Shown one piece after another: positions 33,990 through 41,444 of a DNA stretch of 48,773 bases (its first letter is position 1; each line of letters begins with the position of its first letter). This stretch comes from CALFVT01 sp964513675 (GTDB lineage: Bacteria > Pseudomonadota > Alphaproteobacteria > Caulobacterales > Maricaulaceae), in assembly GCA_964513675.1 (NCBI GenBank), contig CAZEOD010000019.1, positions 1-48,773 of the forward strand, read 5' to 3'. The notes under the pieces were generated by a model. That model was not told where the DNA came from, did no database searches, and was given only the letters and a program-made list of their open reading frames with translations. The translations under genes and the position numbers were made by a program.

Positions 33990-35219
33990 ATGAAACTTGA
34001 TCCTACACGTTATAAATGGCTGGCTGATGATGCTGCGAAGGCTTTGTTTGCGGCGCTTCCAGAGGGGCAGCTGCGCTTTGTTGGAGGGTCTGTGCGTAAT
34101 GCGATTATGGGGCACCCCGTTGACGATATTGACTTGGCCGTACAGGCCGAGCCGCCCGCCGTTATGGCGGCGCTTAAAGCCGCTGGCATCCGCTATGTGG
34201 AAACGGGTTTGGCCCATGGGACATTGACGGCGGTAATAAATGGCGTGCCTTATGAAATTACATCTTTACGCCGTGATGTTGAAACCGATGGTCGCCGCGC
34301 TGTGGTTAGATTCACACAAGATTGGGCCGAAGATGCGCAGCGCCGCGACTTAACCATTAATGCGCTTTACGCCGATATGTCGGGGCAAGTGTTTGACCCT
34401 TGCGGGGAGGGGCTGGAGGATATCAAGGCGGGCCGTTTGCGCTTTGTTGGCGATGCGGAAACCCGTATCCGTGAGGATTATTTGCGTTTGCTGCGTTATT
34501 TTCGTTTTATTGCATGGTATGGCGGAGATGGCCCGCTGGATAAAACGGCGCTGTCTGCGGCGCGGGATTTGCAATCCGGTCTTCGAACTTTATCGCCTGA
34601 GCGCATATGGGCGGAACTTAAGAAGCTATTATTAGCCCCCGACCCACGGCGCGCTGTGCGGATTATGGGGCAGCACGGAATTTTAGACACATTATTACCC
34701 GAGGCGAGTAATAGTGAAGGGCTTGATCTTTATGTCTCGCTTGAAGGGCGCGAGGGTTTAGCGCCTGATCCGCTTATGCGGTTAATGGCGATGAGCGCGC
34801 GTGAGCCTTTGCAAATGATGCGGCTTACGACGCGACTTAAGATGTCGAAAGCAGAGACATCGCGCCTGCGCGGCTGGGCCGATGATGGCTCGGCGCTTGA
34901 CCCATATGCCGCAGACCGCGAAAAGTTTCAACTTATATATAAGGCCGGAAAACAGGTCATTATTGACCGCGCGCGTATTCGCGCCGCTGGAGAGCCTGAC
35001 GTGATTAAATCCGTCCATTGGATGAGCCTTGCTGATTTGGCAATGGGATGGACGCCGCCAGAGTTTCCAGTGTCTGGCAAAGATTTAAAAGCCGCAGGCA
35101 TAGAGCCGGGGCCAGATATGGGACGCGCCATGAGCGCGCTCAAAGCGCTTTGGCTCCGCTCTGGCTTTACGGCTGATAAAGAAAAGCTGTTAACAGCTTT
35201 AAAGATGTTTGGATTATAG
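33990..35219 (+). CDS. cca: CCA tRNA nucleotidyltransferase
   Basis: This enzyme adds or repairs the CCA end of tRNA. The class II nucleotidyltransferase motif is visible: GGSVRNAIMG and D46-I-D48, followed by RRDLTINALYAD. The arm region LRFVGDAETRIREDYLRLLRYFRF also fits. No HD domain is seen, as is usual in alphaproteobacteria. The 409-residue length is normal. It follows the DUF1285-Nudix-deacetylase genes but after a 192-base gap with a likely terminator, so it may have its own promoter. Confidence 0.95.
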   Translation: MKLDPTRYKWLADDAAKALFAALPEGQLRFVGGSVRNAIMGHPVDDIDLAVQAEPPAVMAALKAAGIRYVETGLAHGTLTAVINGVPYEITSLRRDVETDGRRAVVRFTQDWAEDAQRRDLTINALYADMSGQVFDPCGEGLEDIKAGRLRFVGDAETRIREDYLRLLRYFRFIAWYGGDGPLDKTALSAARDLQSGLRTLSPERIWAELKKLLLAPDPRRAVRIMGQHGILDTLLPEASNSEGLDLYVSLEGREGLAPDPLMRLMAMSAREPLQMMRLTTRLKMSKAETSRLRGWADDGSALDPYAADREKFQLIYKAGKQVIIDRARIRAAGEPDVIKSVHWMSLADLAMGWTPPEFPVSGKDLKAAGIEPGPDMGRAMSALKALWLRSGFTADKEKLLTALKMFGL

Positions 35220-35258
35220 CTTTGGCGCTTGGCTCTGTATGGGCCAAATCGAGGGGCG

Positions 35259-36377
35259 CTACCCAACGACAGCCATTTCTTGGCGGATGATGCTGCGAAG
35301 CGCGTCAATTTGGGTCGGGCCTTGTGGGGTGTGGAAATGCCAAAATGTCCAGCCATTACAGCTAGGCGCGTCTGTGACATGTGCGCCGACTTTATGAATG
35401 GAACCTTGGAAACCGTCACAGACCAAACTGCCATCCGCGCAAACTTGCGCTATGAAATTACCTTTTGGTGAATAAAGCATAGTGCCGGGATTAATCAGGC
35501 CGCGCTCAATCAGCGTCCCAAAAGGAACCCGAGGCTCAGAGCGTTTGGACTTCGTAACATTAACAGCAACGCCGCGGCCCGTATCTATTTTATCAATGCG
35601 GCGTTTGGCATGGGCAATATAATCATGTTCCATTTCAAAGCCGATAAAGTCACGGCCCAGTTTTTTCGCAACAGCGCCCGTGGTGCCTGTTCCAAAGAAA
35701 GGGTCAACGATAACATCGCCGGGATTAGAGGTCGAAAGAATCACGCGGTGAAGTAAGCTTTCCGGCTTTTGCGTTGGATGCGCTTTCTCGCCGTCGGATT
35801 TTTTAAGCCGCTCGCGGCCTGTGCAAATCGGGAGAGTCCAGTCGGAGCGCATCTGAACGCCGTCATTCATCATTTTCATGGCATCATAATTAAAAGTCGG
35901 GCGAGCATCTTCGGATTTTGTCGCCCAAATCAAGGTCTCATGTGCATTGGTAAAACGTGTACCGCGAAAATTAGGCATTGGATTGGTTTTACGCCAGATA
36001 ATATCATTTTGAATCCAGAACTGCTGATCTTGGAGAACAGTGCCGACACGGAAAATATTGTGATAGCTGCCAATAACCCAAAGCGAGCCATTGGGCTTAA
36101 GAATACGCCGCGCGGCTTTCAGCCAGTCATGGGTCATAAGGTCATAGGCGTCCATTGTATCGAACTGGTCCCAATCCTCAGTCACGCCGTTTACAACGGA
36201 ATTGTCAGGCCGAGAGAGATTGCCGCCAAGCTGTAGATTATAAGGCGGGTCTGCAAAAACAACATCAACCGATTCCGCCGGTAGGGCGTTCATGCCTTCA
36301 ACGCAATCACCTTGTACGATGGTATTTAGCGGAAGTTCGTTATGTTGATCGTCTGTTTTCATATTTGTTGCCATCAC
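35259..36377 (-). CDS. ccrM: Cell-cycle regulated GANTC adenine methyltransferase
   Basis: CcrM methylates adenine in GANTC and sets the timing of gene expression in the alphaproteobacterial cell cycle. It is a beta-class methyltransferase: catalytic DPPY (43-46) precedes the SAM-binding FFGTGTTGA (227-235). The C-terminal domain of about 95 residues (FGTLIERGLINPGTMLYSP ... SCNGWTFWHFH) is the DNA-recognition extension special to CcrM and absent from plain HinfI. ATG 36375 is the first start; ATG at residues 2 or 6 is also possible. It is next to rnhB, a common alphaproteobacterial order. No restriction endonuclease is nearby, fitting an orphan regulatory enzyme. Confidence 0.97.
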   Translation of the reverse strand: MMATNMKTDDQHNELPLNTIVQGDCVEGMNALPAESVDVVFADPPYNLQLGGNLSRPDNSVVNGVTEDWDQFDTMDAYDLMTHDWLKAARRILKPNGSLWVIGSYHNIFRVGTVLQDQQFWIQNDIIWRKTNPMPNFRGTRFTNAHETLIWATKSEDARPTFNYDAMKMMNDGVQMRSDWTLPICTGRERLKKSDGEKAHPTQKPESLLHRVILSTSNPGDVIVDPFFGTGTTGAVAKKLGRDFIGFEMEHDYIAHAKRRIDKIDTGRGVAVNVTKSKRSEPRVPFGTLIERGLINPGTMLYSPKGNFIAQVCADGSLVCDGFQGSIHKVGAHVTDAPSCNGWTFWHFHTPQGPTQIDALRSIIRQEMAVVG

Positions 36378-36664
36378 GCGCCCTTAAAAGAATCAGTTGT
36401 GTCATTCAGGTACAGGATTGCGGTTGATTTGCTTACTCAACGGTTAATGCCGCGGGTAAGATTTTGAAAAATATATGCGTTTAATCTTTCATTAGGGTTA
36501 TAGCCACGTTTACGGGCAGAAGAGCTTAACGCTGCGTTTACATAAGGTTTTTCGCGCAAATACACTTGCTTGCGCAGAGGTTGAGTTGGCAATTAGATTT
36601 AAACTTAATCGCGAGAGTTATAGGGTTGCCGGCAAGCCTGTTCATAAGGCTGTGGATAATTTGT
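36378..36664 (-). promoter_or_regulatory. ccrM upstream region with CtrA-like sites, GANTC and a DnaA box
   Basis: No gene lies in these 287 bases. Visible signals: GAATC (36390-36394), a CcrM target 13 bases before the ccrM start; two CtrA-like sites that each match TTAA-N7-TTAA with one mismatch (36481-36495 and 36526-36540); an inverted repeat GCGCAA/TTGCGC (36554-36575); and TGTGGATAA (36651-36659), a perfect DnaA box. In Caulobacter ccrM is controlled by CtrA and by methylation in its leader, so this layout is consistent with cell-cycle control, but each motif alone could occur by chance. Confidence 0.55.
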
Positions 36665-37297
36665 TTATAAGGACGTCAACGGTTTGGCTTTTTTCAGGCG
36701 GCCAAAGCTAAACCGGTGAATGGGGCTGGCGCCGAAGCGGTCAATGTCGGCCCGGTGCGCCTGCGTCGGATAGCCTTTATGCCGGTCAAGGCTGTAAGCG
36801 GGAAAGCGTGTATGGGCGCGAATCATTAATCTGTCGCGTGTGACTTTGGCAATTATAGAGGCGGCAGCAATGGAAAAGCTCCGCGCATCTCCTTTGACAA
36901 TCGCCTCTGCGGGCATTTCAAGGACCGGGAGTTTATTCCCGTCAATCAACGCCATGTCCGGACGCACAGGCAGATCAGCAATAGCGCGCTGCATAGCGGT
37001 CAGGCTGGCTTGTAAAATGTTAACTCTATCAATTTCTTCAGGCTCGGAAATGCCAATGCCAAATAGGGCTGTTTCTTTAATAATATTCAGCAGGTGTTCA
37101 CGTTGCCTGTGAGATAAGCGCTTACTGTCAGTCAGTCCATCGGGGACGATCTGGCGGGGAAAGATAACAGCTGCCGCGACAACGGGACCTGCAAGGGGGC
37201 CGCGCCCAGCCTCATCGACCCCGCAGACGCGACCGCTGTGCTGACGCTCGAAAGACCAATCAGGAGTGTATTTTATAACCGACATCTTGGTGCTCAT
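36665..37297 (-). CDS. rnhB: Ribonuclease HII
   Basis: RNase HII cuts RNA in RNA-DNA hybrids and removes single ribonucleotides from DNA. The motif VDEAGRGPLAGPVVAAAVI contains catalytic D28 and E29; the later ALIDGN aspartate and SIAAASIIAKVTRDRLM fit the family. At 210 residues it is full length; M1 or M5 may be the start. It lies upstream of ccrM on the same strand. Confidence 0.95.
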   Translation of the reverse strand: MSTKMSVIKYTPDWSFERQHSGRVCGVDEAGRGPLAGPVVAAAVIFPRQIVPDGLTDSKRLSHRQREHLLNIIKETALFGIGISEPEEIDRVNILQASLTAMQRAIADLPVRPDMALIDGNKLPVLEMPAEAIVKGDARSFSIAAASIIAKVTRDRLMIRAHTRFPAYSLDRHKGYPTQAHRADIDRFGASPIHRFSFGRLKKAKPLTSL

Positions 37298-37306
37298 TTT
37301 TGGCCC

Positions 37307-37325
37307 GAATCCTGCATTATTGCAG
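37307..37325. promoter_or_regulatory. GANTC site and palindrome in the rnhB / small-protein divergent region
   Basis: GAATC (37307-37311) is followed at once by the inverted repeat CTGCA-TTAT-TGCAG (37312-37325). The region separates divergent genes, so methylation by CcrM could affect either promoter. No firm -35/-10 pair was identified. Confidence 0.35.
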
Positions 37326-37392
37326 CTAAAAGGGTTTTTAGATGAGAAAAGGTCTGATAGAAACCCACACGTAAATTTAAGAGGAGTGTCTC

Positions 37393-37761
37393 ATGGGTAA
37401 AATCCGTTATGGTATGATTGCAGCAGGTATCGCCCTGATTGCAGCATCGACTGTGCCGTCATATGCACAAAGTGCCGATAAGCGTAGCAGTGATGCGGCC
37501 GATATTAATATTACGAATAAAGATCAGTGCGAATTTGAAGGTGGCTCTATGGTTACTGTTAAAGGCAGTGATTATTGTCTCGTCCCTATTCGCCCTAAAG
37601 CTTATCATTCAGAAATTTACGATGGTAACCAATTAGGCGTTATTGATTGCCCCGGCGATAAATTAAATGACGATCTTTATTGTTTATATCCCGTGACTAT
37701 TCGCCCGCAGCCCGAAGCTCCTAAAGCTGATGCTGCGGCTGACGTGGTTACCGAAGAATAG
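37393..37761 (+). CDS. Small exported protein with four cysteines (122 aa)
   Basis: I do not recognise this protein. It has a clear signal peptide (residues 1-25, cleavage near SYA-QS) and a mature part with exactly four cysteines in two similar settings, DQCEFEGG...DYCLVPIRP and IDCPGD...LYCLYPVTIRP, suggesting an internal duplication with two disulfides. The C-terminal tail is rich in alanine and acidic residues. A strong AAGAGGAG ribosome binding site and a strong terminator (37796-37834) flank it, so it is probably a well-expressed single gene for a periplasmic or surface protein. Confidence 0.82.
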   Translation: MGKIRYGMIAAGIALIAASTVPSYAQSADKRSSDAADINITNKDQCEFEGGSMVTVKGSDYCLVPIRPKAYHSEIYDGNQLGVIDCPGDKLNDDLYCLYPVTIRPQPEAPKADAAADVVTEE

Positions 37762-37795
37762 ACAAAAACGCGTCGCAACTTAATATCTAAATTTA

Positions 37796-37834
37796 ATGCC
37801 CGGCTGTAACTTTCTGTTCAGCCGGGCATTTTTG
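37796..37834 (+). terminator. Strong intrinsic terminator
   Basis: ATGCCCGGCTG (37796-37806) and CAGCCGGGCAT (37819-37829) form a perfect 11-base stem with a 12-base loop followed by a T run. It ends the small exported protein gene 22 bases before the next gene. Confidence 0.93.
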
Positions 37835-37856
37835 TCTTGTTATTTATTTTCAGCCT

Positions 37857-38534
37857 GTGTCTAAAACCATTATGTTAACGGTTATTATTCCCAACTTAAA
37901 TAATGAAGCCGCTGTTAGCCAGATTTTAGGCCAGCTATCGGGCTGTGACGTAAAGGTCATTTTATCCGATGGCGGCTCTAAAGATAATAGCTTGAAAATA
38001 GCGGCTGAACACGGCGCAATTTTGGCCTGCGGCTGCTGTGGACGCGGGCATCAACTTCGCCGCGGAGCGTGGATGGCCCGCACGGAATGGCTCTTGTTTC
38101 TCCATGCTGATAGTCAACTCCCGCATAATTGGGAGCAAAAGCTCGCGGCGCATATTACCCGCAGCCCACATAAAGCGGGATATTTTGCAATGAAATTTGC
38201 GGGGCGAGGCTTCGCGCCGCGCTGCGTTGAATTTCTAGTAGGATTACGCTCTTTTTTCTTACGTATGCCATATGGCGATCAAGGACTTTTAATTTCCAGA
38301 TCACATTATGATGAGATAGGGGGCTATGCGCCGCTTTCCTTATTTGAAGATGTTGACATTATTCGCAAAATAGGGCGCAAACGTTTGACATGGGTTAAAT
38401 GTAATATTTTAACCGATGCATCGAAATATGAACGCGATGGTTATTTCCGGCGTGGCTGGCGTAACATCAAGCTCGCACGGCGATTTTTTAAAGGAGAAAG
38501 CGCTGACGTTTTGTGCCAAGAATATAACGCATAA
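37857..38534 (+). CDS. Family 2 glycosyltransferase (TIGR04283-like)
   Basis: The 225-residue protein is a GT2 glycosyltransferase: VIIPNLNNEAAV near the start, ILSDGGSKDNS, and FLHADSQLP as the DxD-like site. It best fits the TIGR04283 group, often paired with a TIGR04282 enzyme, as here. I keep the GTG at 37857, but ATG 37872 (MLTVIIPNLNN) is as likely, since neither has a clear ribosome binding site. Being just after a strong terminator, it needs its own promoter in a very short space or read-through. Acceptor and sugar donor are unknown. Confidence 0.85.
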   Translation: MSKTIMLTVIIPNLNNEAAVSQILGQLSGCDVKVILSDGGSKDNSLKIAAEHGAILACGCCGRGHQLRRGAWMARTEWLLFLHADSQLPHNWEQKLAAHITRSPHKAGYFAMKFAGRGFAPRCVEFLVGLRSFFLRMPYGDQGLLISRSHYDEIGGYAPLSLFEDVDIIRKIGRKRLTWVKCNILTDASKYERDGYFRRGWRNIKLARRFFKGESADVLCQEYNA

Positions 38535-38556
38535 CATGCTCTTTTAATTATCAATT

Positions 38557-39144
38557 ATGACCCGACCCCAGCTTATTATCTTCGCCAAAGCCCCTGTTTT
38601 TGGTCATGCGAAAACCCGCCTTGCTAAAGGCGTGGGCGTGGTTCATGCGAAACGGCTTTACCGCGCGATGACGCGGCGTATTTTACGGAATTTAAAGAGC
38701 GCGCGCTGGGATATGATCTTGGCCTATGCGCCGTCCAAAACGCCTGTGCGCGTCACCGATTGGGACGGGGTCCCGCAAATTCCGCAAGTTTCCGGAACGC
38801 TCTCACCACGGCTTGACGCCGTCTTTGCGTCGCGCGGGCCAGTGATTGTTATTGGCACAGATAGTCCGCAAATTCGGCGCGCTGATATTTTACTTGCCTT
38901 GAAGGCGATAAAAGAGAAAACGGTTGTTTTTGGCCCGGCGACTGACGGCGGATTTTGGCTGATCGGCTTGCAAGGCCCCGCTCCCGCCGGGCTATTTAAT
39001 AATATAAGGTGGTCGCATGAGCAGACCCTTGCGGATATGCAGAGAAATTGCGCGGCCCTTGGTTATAAAGTCCATCATTTGCGGGCACTGACCGATATTG
39101 ACGATATTGATGCGCTGCGGGCCTATCAACGCGGTGGGGTTTAA
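38557..39144 (+). CDS. Glycosyltransferase-like nucleotidyltransferase-fold protein (TIGR04282/DUF2064)
   Basis: The 195-residue protein matches the TIGR04282/DUF2064 group: LIIFAKAPVFGHAKTRLAKGVG at the start, VIGTDSPQI in the middle and FGPATDGGFWLIGL. The fold is like that of molybdenum-cofactor or sugar nucleotidyltransferases. It is commonly partnered with the TIGR04283 glycosyltransferase just upstream (22-base gap). The selenium/radical-SAM genes that name these families elsewhere are not present. It ends tail to tail with the glycosylase gene, sharing TTAA (39141-39144). Confidence 0.86.
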   Translation: MTRPQLIIFAKAPVFGHAKTRLAKGVGVVHAKRLYRAMTRRILRNLKSARWDMILAYAPSKTPVRVTDWDGVPQIPQVSGTLSPRLDAVFASRGPVIVIGTDSPQIRRADILLALKAIKEKTVVFGPATDGGFWLIGLQGPAPAGLFNNIRWSHEQTLADMQRNCAALGYKVHHLRALTDIDDIDALRAYQRGGV

Positions 39145-39950
39145 GCGGGAGTGTCGCCGTGGAGCTTTGCGTGAAGTGAAAGCAGATCTCGCCACGTCTC
39201 TTTTTTCAGCTCAGGTCTACGCTGCAAAAAGGCAGGGTGGTAAATCGGTAAAGCGGGGATATCTTGATCGCCAAATCGTAAGCTTTGCCATTCGCCGCGA
39301 TTTTTCATAATGCCTGTCAGCGGCGTTAAAGCTGAGAGTGGTAAGCCGCCAAGAATCAATAAAAACTCTGGCGCTACGAGTTCGATATGACGGGCTAGAA
39401 AAGGACGGCAAAAGGCGATGTCTTCAGGCAGGGGCTTACGGTTTCCGGGAGGGCGCCAATTTACAACATGAGTCATGTAAACATCATTGTCCGTCAGGCC
39501 AATCGCGGCCAGCATGCGGCCGAGTAACTGCCCTGCTGGTCCCATAAAGGGCGCGCCGGCAATGTCGTCTTCGCGGCTAGGGGCTTCGCCAATAATCATG
39601 AGTTTGCTCTCAGGGTTTCCGCGCGCAAAGACAGATTGCGTGGCATTATCTGATAAAGTACCCGCATCAAAATTGCTGATAAGGCTCCGCAGCATCGTTA
39701 GGTCTTTGGCCGTCCCGGCGAGATGTTTGGCCGCCTCTATGCGGTCATTATTAGCGGCAGGTGACGGGGGCGATTTTTGCGGTGCCGATGATGTTTTTGC
39801 CGCAGGCGTTTGAGCGCGAACAGGCAGCTTACGCTTTTTTGCAGCCGTTACGGCTGGCGTTTCGACGCCGATCATTTGCCACCAATCCAGCGCTGATTCT
39901 AAAGCCGTTTCGAGCGTGATTTCAGAGGGTATATGAGGCGCATTTTCCAT
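39141..39950 (-). CDS. Family 4-like uracil-DNA glycosylase lacking the Fe-S cysteines
   Basis: The catalytic-domain motifs of family 4 uracil-DNA glycosylases are present: GEAPSREDDIAGAPFMGPAG (121-140), the VVNWRPPGNRKPLPEDIAFCRPF stretch (162-184) and YHPAFL with H238. Typical members bind a 4Fe-4S cluster with four cysteines. Here the whole protein has only one cysteine, C181; the usual KCRPP cysteine is W165 and the N-terminal CxxC is absent. So the cluster cannot form in the usual way. The first 75 residues are a low-complexity Ala/Pro/Lys linker. It is 2 bases downstream of the rimK fusion. Activity on uracil is likely but not certain. Confidence 0.88.
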   Translation of the reverse strand: MENAPHIPSEITLETALESALDWWQMIGVETPAVTAAKKRKLPVRAQTPAAKTSSAPQKSPPSPAANNDRIEAAKHLAGTAKDLTMLRSLISNFDAGTLSDNATQSVFARGNPESKLMIIGEAPSREDDIAGAPFMGPAGQLLGRMLAAIGLTDNDVYMTHVVNWRPPGNRKPLPEDIAFCRPFLARHIELVAPEFLLILGGLPLSALTPLTGIMKNRGEWQSLRFGDQDIPALPIYHPAFLQRRPELKKETWRDLLSLHAKLHGDTPA

Positions 39951-39952
39951 AA

Positions 39953-41326
39953 TTATGTCTTTAAGACCGTATGCACATTAGCTTCGATAGATTCGATGAT
40001 AAAGGCCGCGATATCCAGACCTGTCGCGGTTTCAATACCTTTTAATCCGGGGGAAGAATTTACTTCCAAAACCTTTGGCCCCGTGTCACTTCTAAGGATG
40101 TCAACACCCGCAACATTTAAGCCCATAGCCCGAGCAGATTTAATCGCCGTTTGCCGCTCGGCCTTTAGGAGACGAACTTTCGAGGCGCTCCCGCCTTGGT
40201 GGATGTTCGATCGAAATTCACCCGCTTGGGCCGTGCGTTTGATTGCGCCGACAACTTTGCCGTCGACAATGAAACAGCGAATATCTGTGCCACTGGCTTC
40301 TTTGACAAACTCCTGCACAAGAAAATTGGCGTCTAATCCGCGAAACGCATCAATTAACGCCGTTGCAGCTTTGCGAGTTTCGGCTAAAATAACGCCTTTG
40401 CCCTGTGAACTTTCAAGCAGTTTCACAACAACAGGCGACCCGCCCGCAAGATCAATAATACCCTTTGTGTCGCGCGCCGAGCGGGCAAAAGCTGTATTGG
40501 GCATACCCAGATGATGTTGGGCGAGGATTTGATGAGCCAAAAGTTTATCGCGCGAACGGCCAATCGCGGCCGCAGAGTTAAGGCAATAAACGCCCATGCT
40601 TTCAAATTGGCGAACCACAGCCATGCCGTAAAATGTAAGGCGAGAGCCAATACGCGGAATAATCGCATCATAACGCGGCAAGGCTTTTCCGTCGTAAAAA
40701 ACCTCGGGTTTATGGGAATTAATATCCATATAGCAGCGGCTCGTTGCGATGGTTTCAATCACATGGCCGCGCGCTTCTGCGGCGGCGATCATGCTACAGT
40801 TTGAGTAATTTCCTGGTTCCTGCGTTAAAATTCCTATTCGCAGCGGGCGGCGTTTCGTATTTTTCCGGCGGCGTAGCTTTTTATAGGCCGTGTAATCAAG
40901 CTCTGGTTGAAGGAAAGATTGTGAAGGAACAATAGAAATATCATCTTTCAGGGCCGAGCGGCCAAGTAACATGCGATAATTCATGCTCTCACGATTGGTC
41001 AGGGTGATGTCTATTGGCCAGCTTCTACCACCAATGGTAATCGGGGTGCGGATTACAAAACGGTTCTCGCCTTGCCCATTAGAGCTGGTGATGACGCGGC
41101 GATCAATGACTTTGGCCGAGCAGACTACTTCGAGGGATGGATCACTTGAATCTGGACGGATAATAAAGCGGACTTGTGGGTTACGTTCGGAGCCAAAAGG
41201 TTCGATAGCAACAGCATGGAGCGCGGATGTTCGCGCGCCTGTATCGACCTTCACTTTTACAGCGGGAAGCTGCAAATCTGATAAAGCGGCCCACTCTTCC
41301 CAACCTAATGAAAAGTCATCACTCAT
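39953..41326 (-). CDS. rimK: RimB-like protease domain fused to RimK ATP-grasp glutamate ligase
   Basis: Residues 1 to about 150 form an ATP-dependent zinc protease/RimB-like domain (VDTGARTSALHA at 27-38; NRESMNYRMLLGRSAL at 111-126). Residues from about 161 are a RimK-type ATP-grasp ligase: IGILTQEPGNYSN, VVVKLLESSQGKGV (ATP binding), and EVNSSPGLKGIE (metal binding). RimK adds glutamates to the C-terminus of ribosomal protein S6; in Pseudomonas RimB is a separate protease that trims them. Having both in one 457-residue chain couples writer and trimmer. Some RimK proteins in marine bacteria have this layout. Whether S6 is the target is inference. Confidence 0.9.
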   Translation of the reverse strand: MSDDFSLGWEEWAALSDLQLPAVKVKVDTGARTSALHAVAIEPFGSERNPQVRFIIRPDSSDPSLEVVCSAKVIDRRVITSSNGQGENRFVIRTPITIGGRSWPIDITLTNRESMNYRMLLGRSALKDDISIVPSQSFLQPELDYTAYKKLRRRKNTKRRPLRIGILTQEPGNYSNCSMIAAAEARGHVIETIATSRCYMDINSHKPEVFYDGKALPRYDAIIPRIGSRLTFYGMAVVRQFESMGVYCLNSAAAIGRSRDKLLAHQILAQHHLGMPNTAFARSARDTKGIIDLAGGSPVVVKLLESSQGKGVILAETRKAATALIDAFRGLDANFLVQEFVKEASGTDIRCFIVDGKVVGAIKRTAQAGEFRSNIHQGGSASKVRLLKAERQTAIKSARAMGLNVAGVDILRSDTGPKVLEVNSSPGLKGIETATGLDIAAFIIESIEANVHTVLKT

Positions 41327-41444
41327 AATAAGTCTCTAATTCTAACGCATTATTATACAGATATGCGGCAAGAGGGAACTTTACCGCGCGCTCACAACCC
41401 TCTAAGTAATGCGATAGAGAAAAAAATAAAGCGAGTCATAATTT

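Noticed and set aside
35221..35248. Hairpin TTTGGC/GCCAAA between cca and ccrM as a terminator
   Set aside because: Only a 6-base stem with a 16-base loop and no T tract on either strand; likely chance.
35259..36377. ccrM as half of a restriction-modification system
   Set aside because: It has the CcrM-type C-terminal extension, sits in the conserved place next to rnhB, and no endonuclease gene is nearby.
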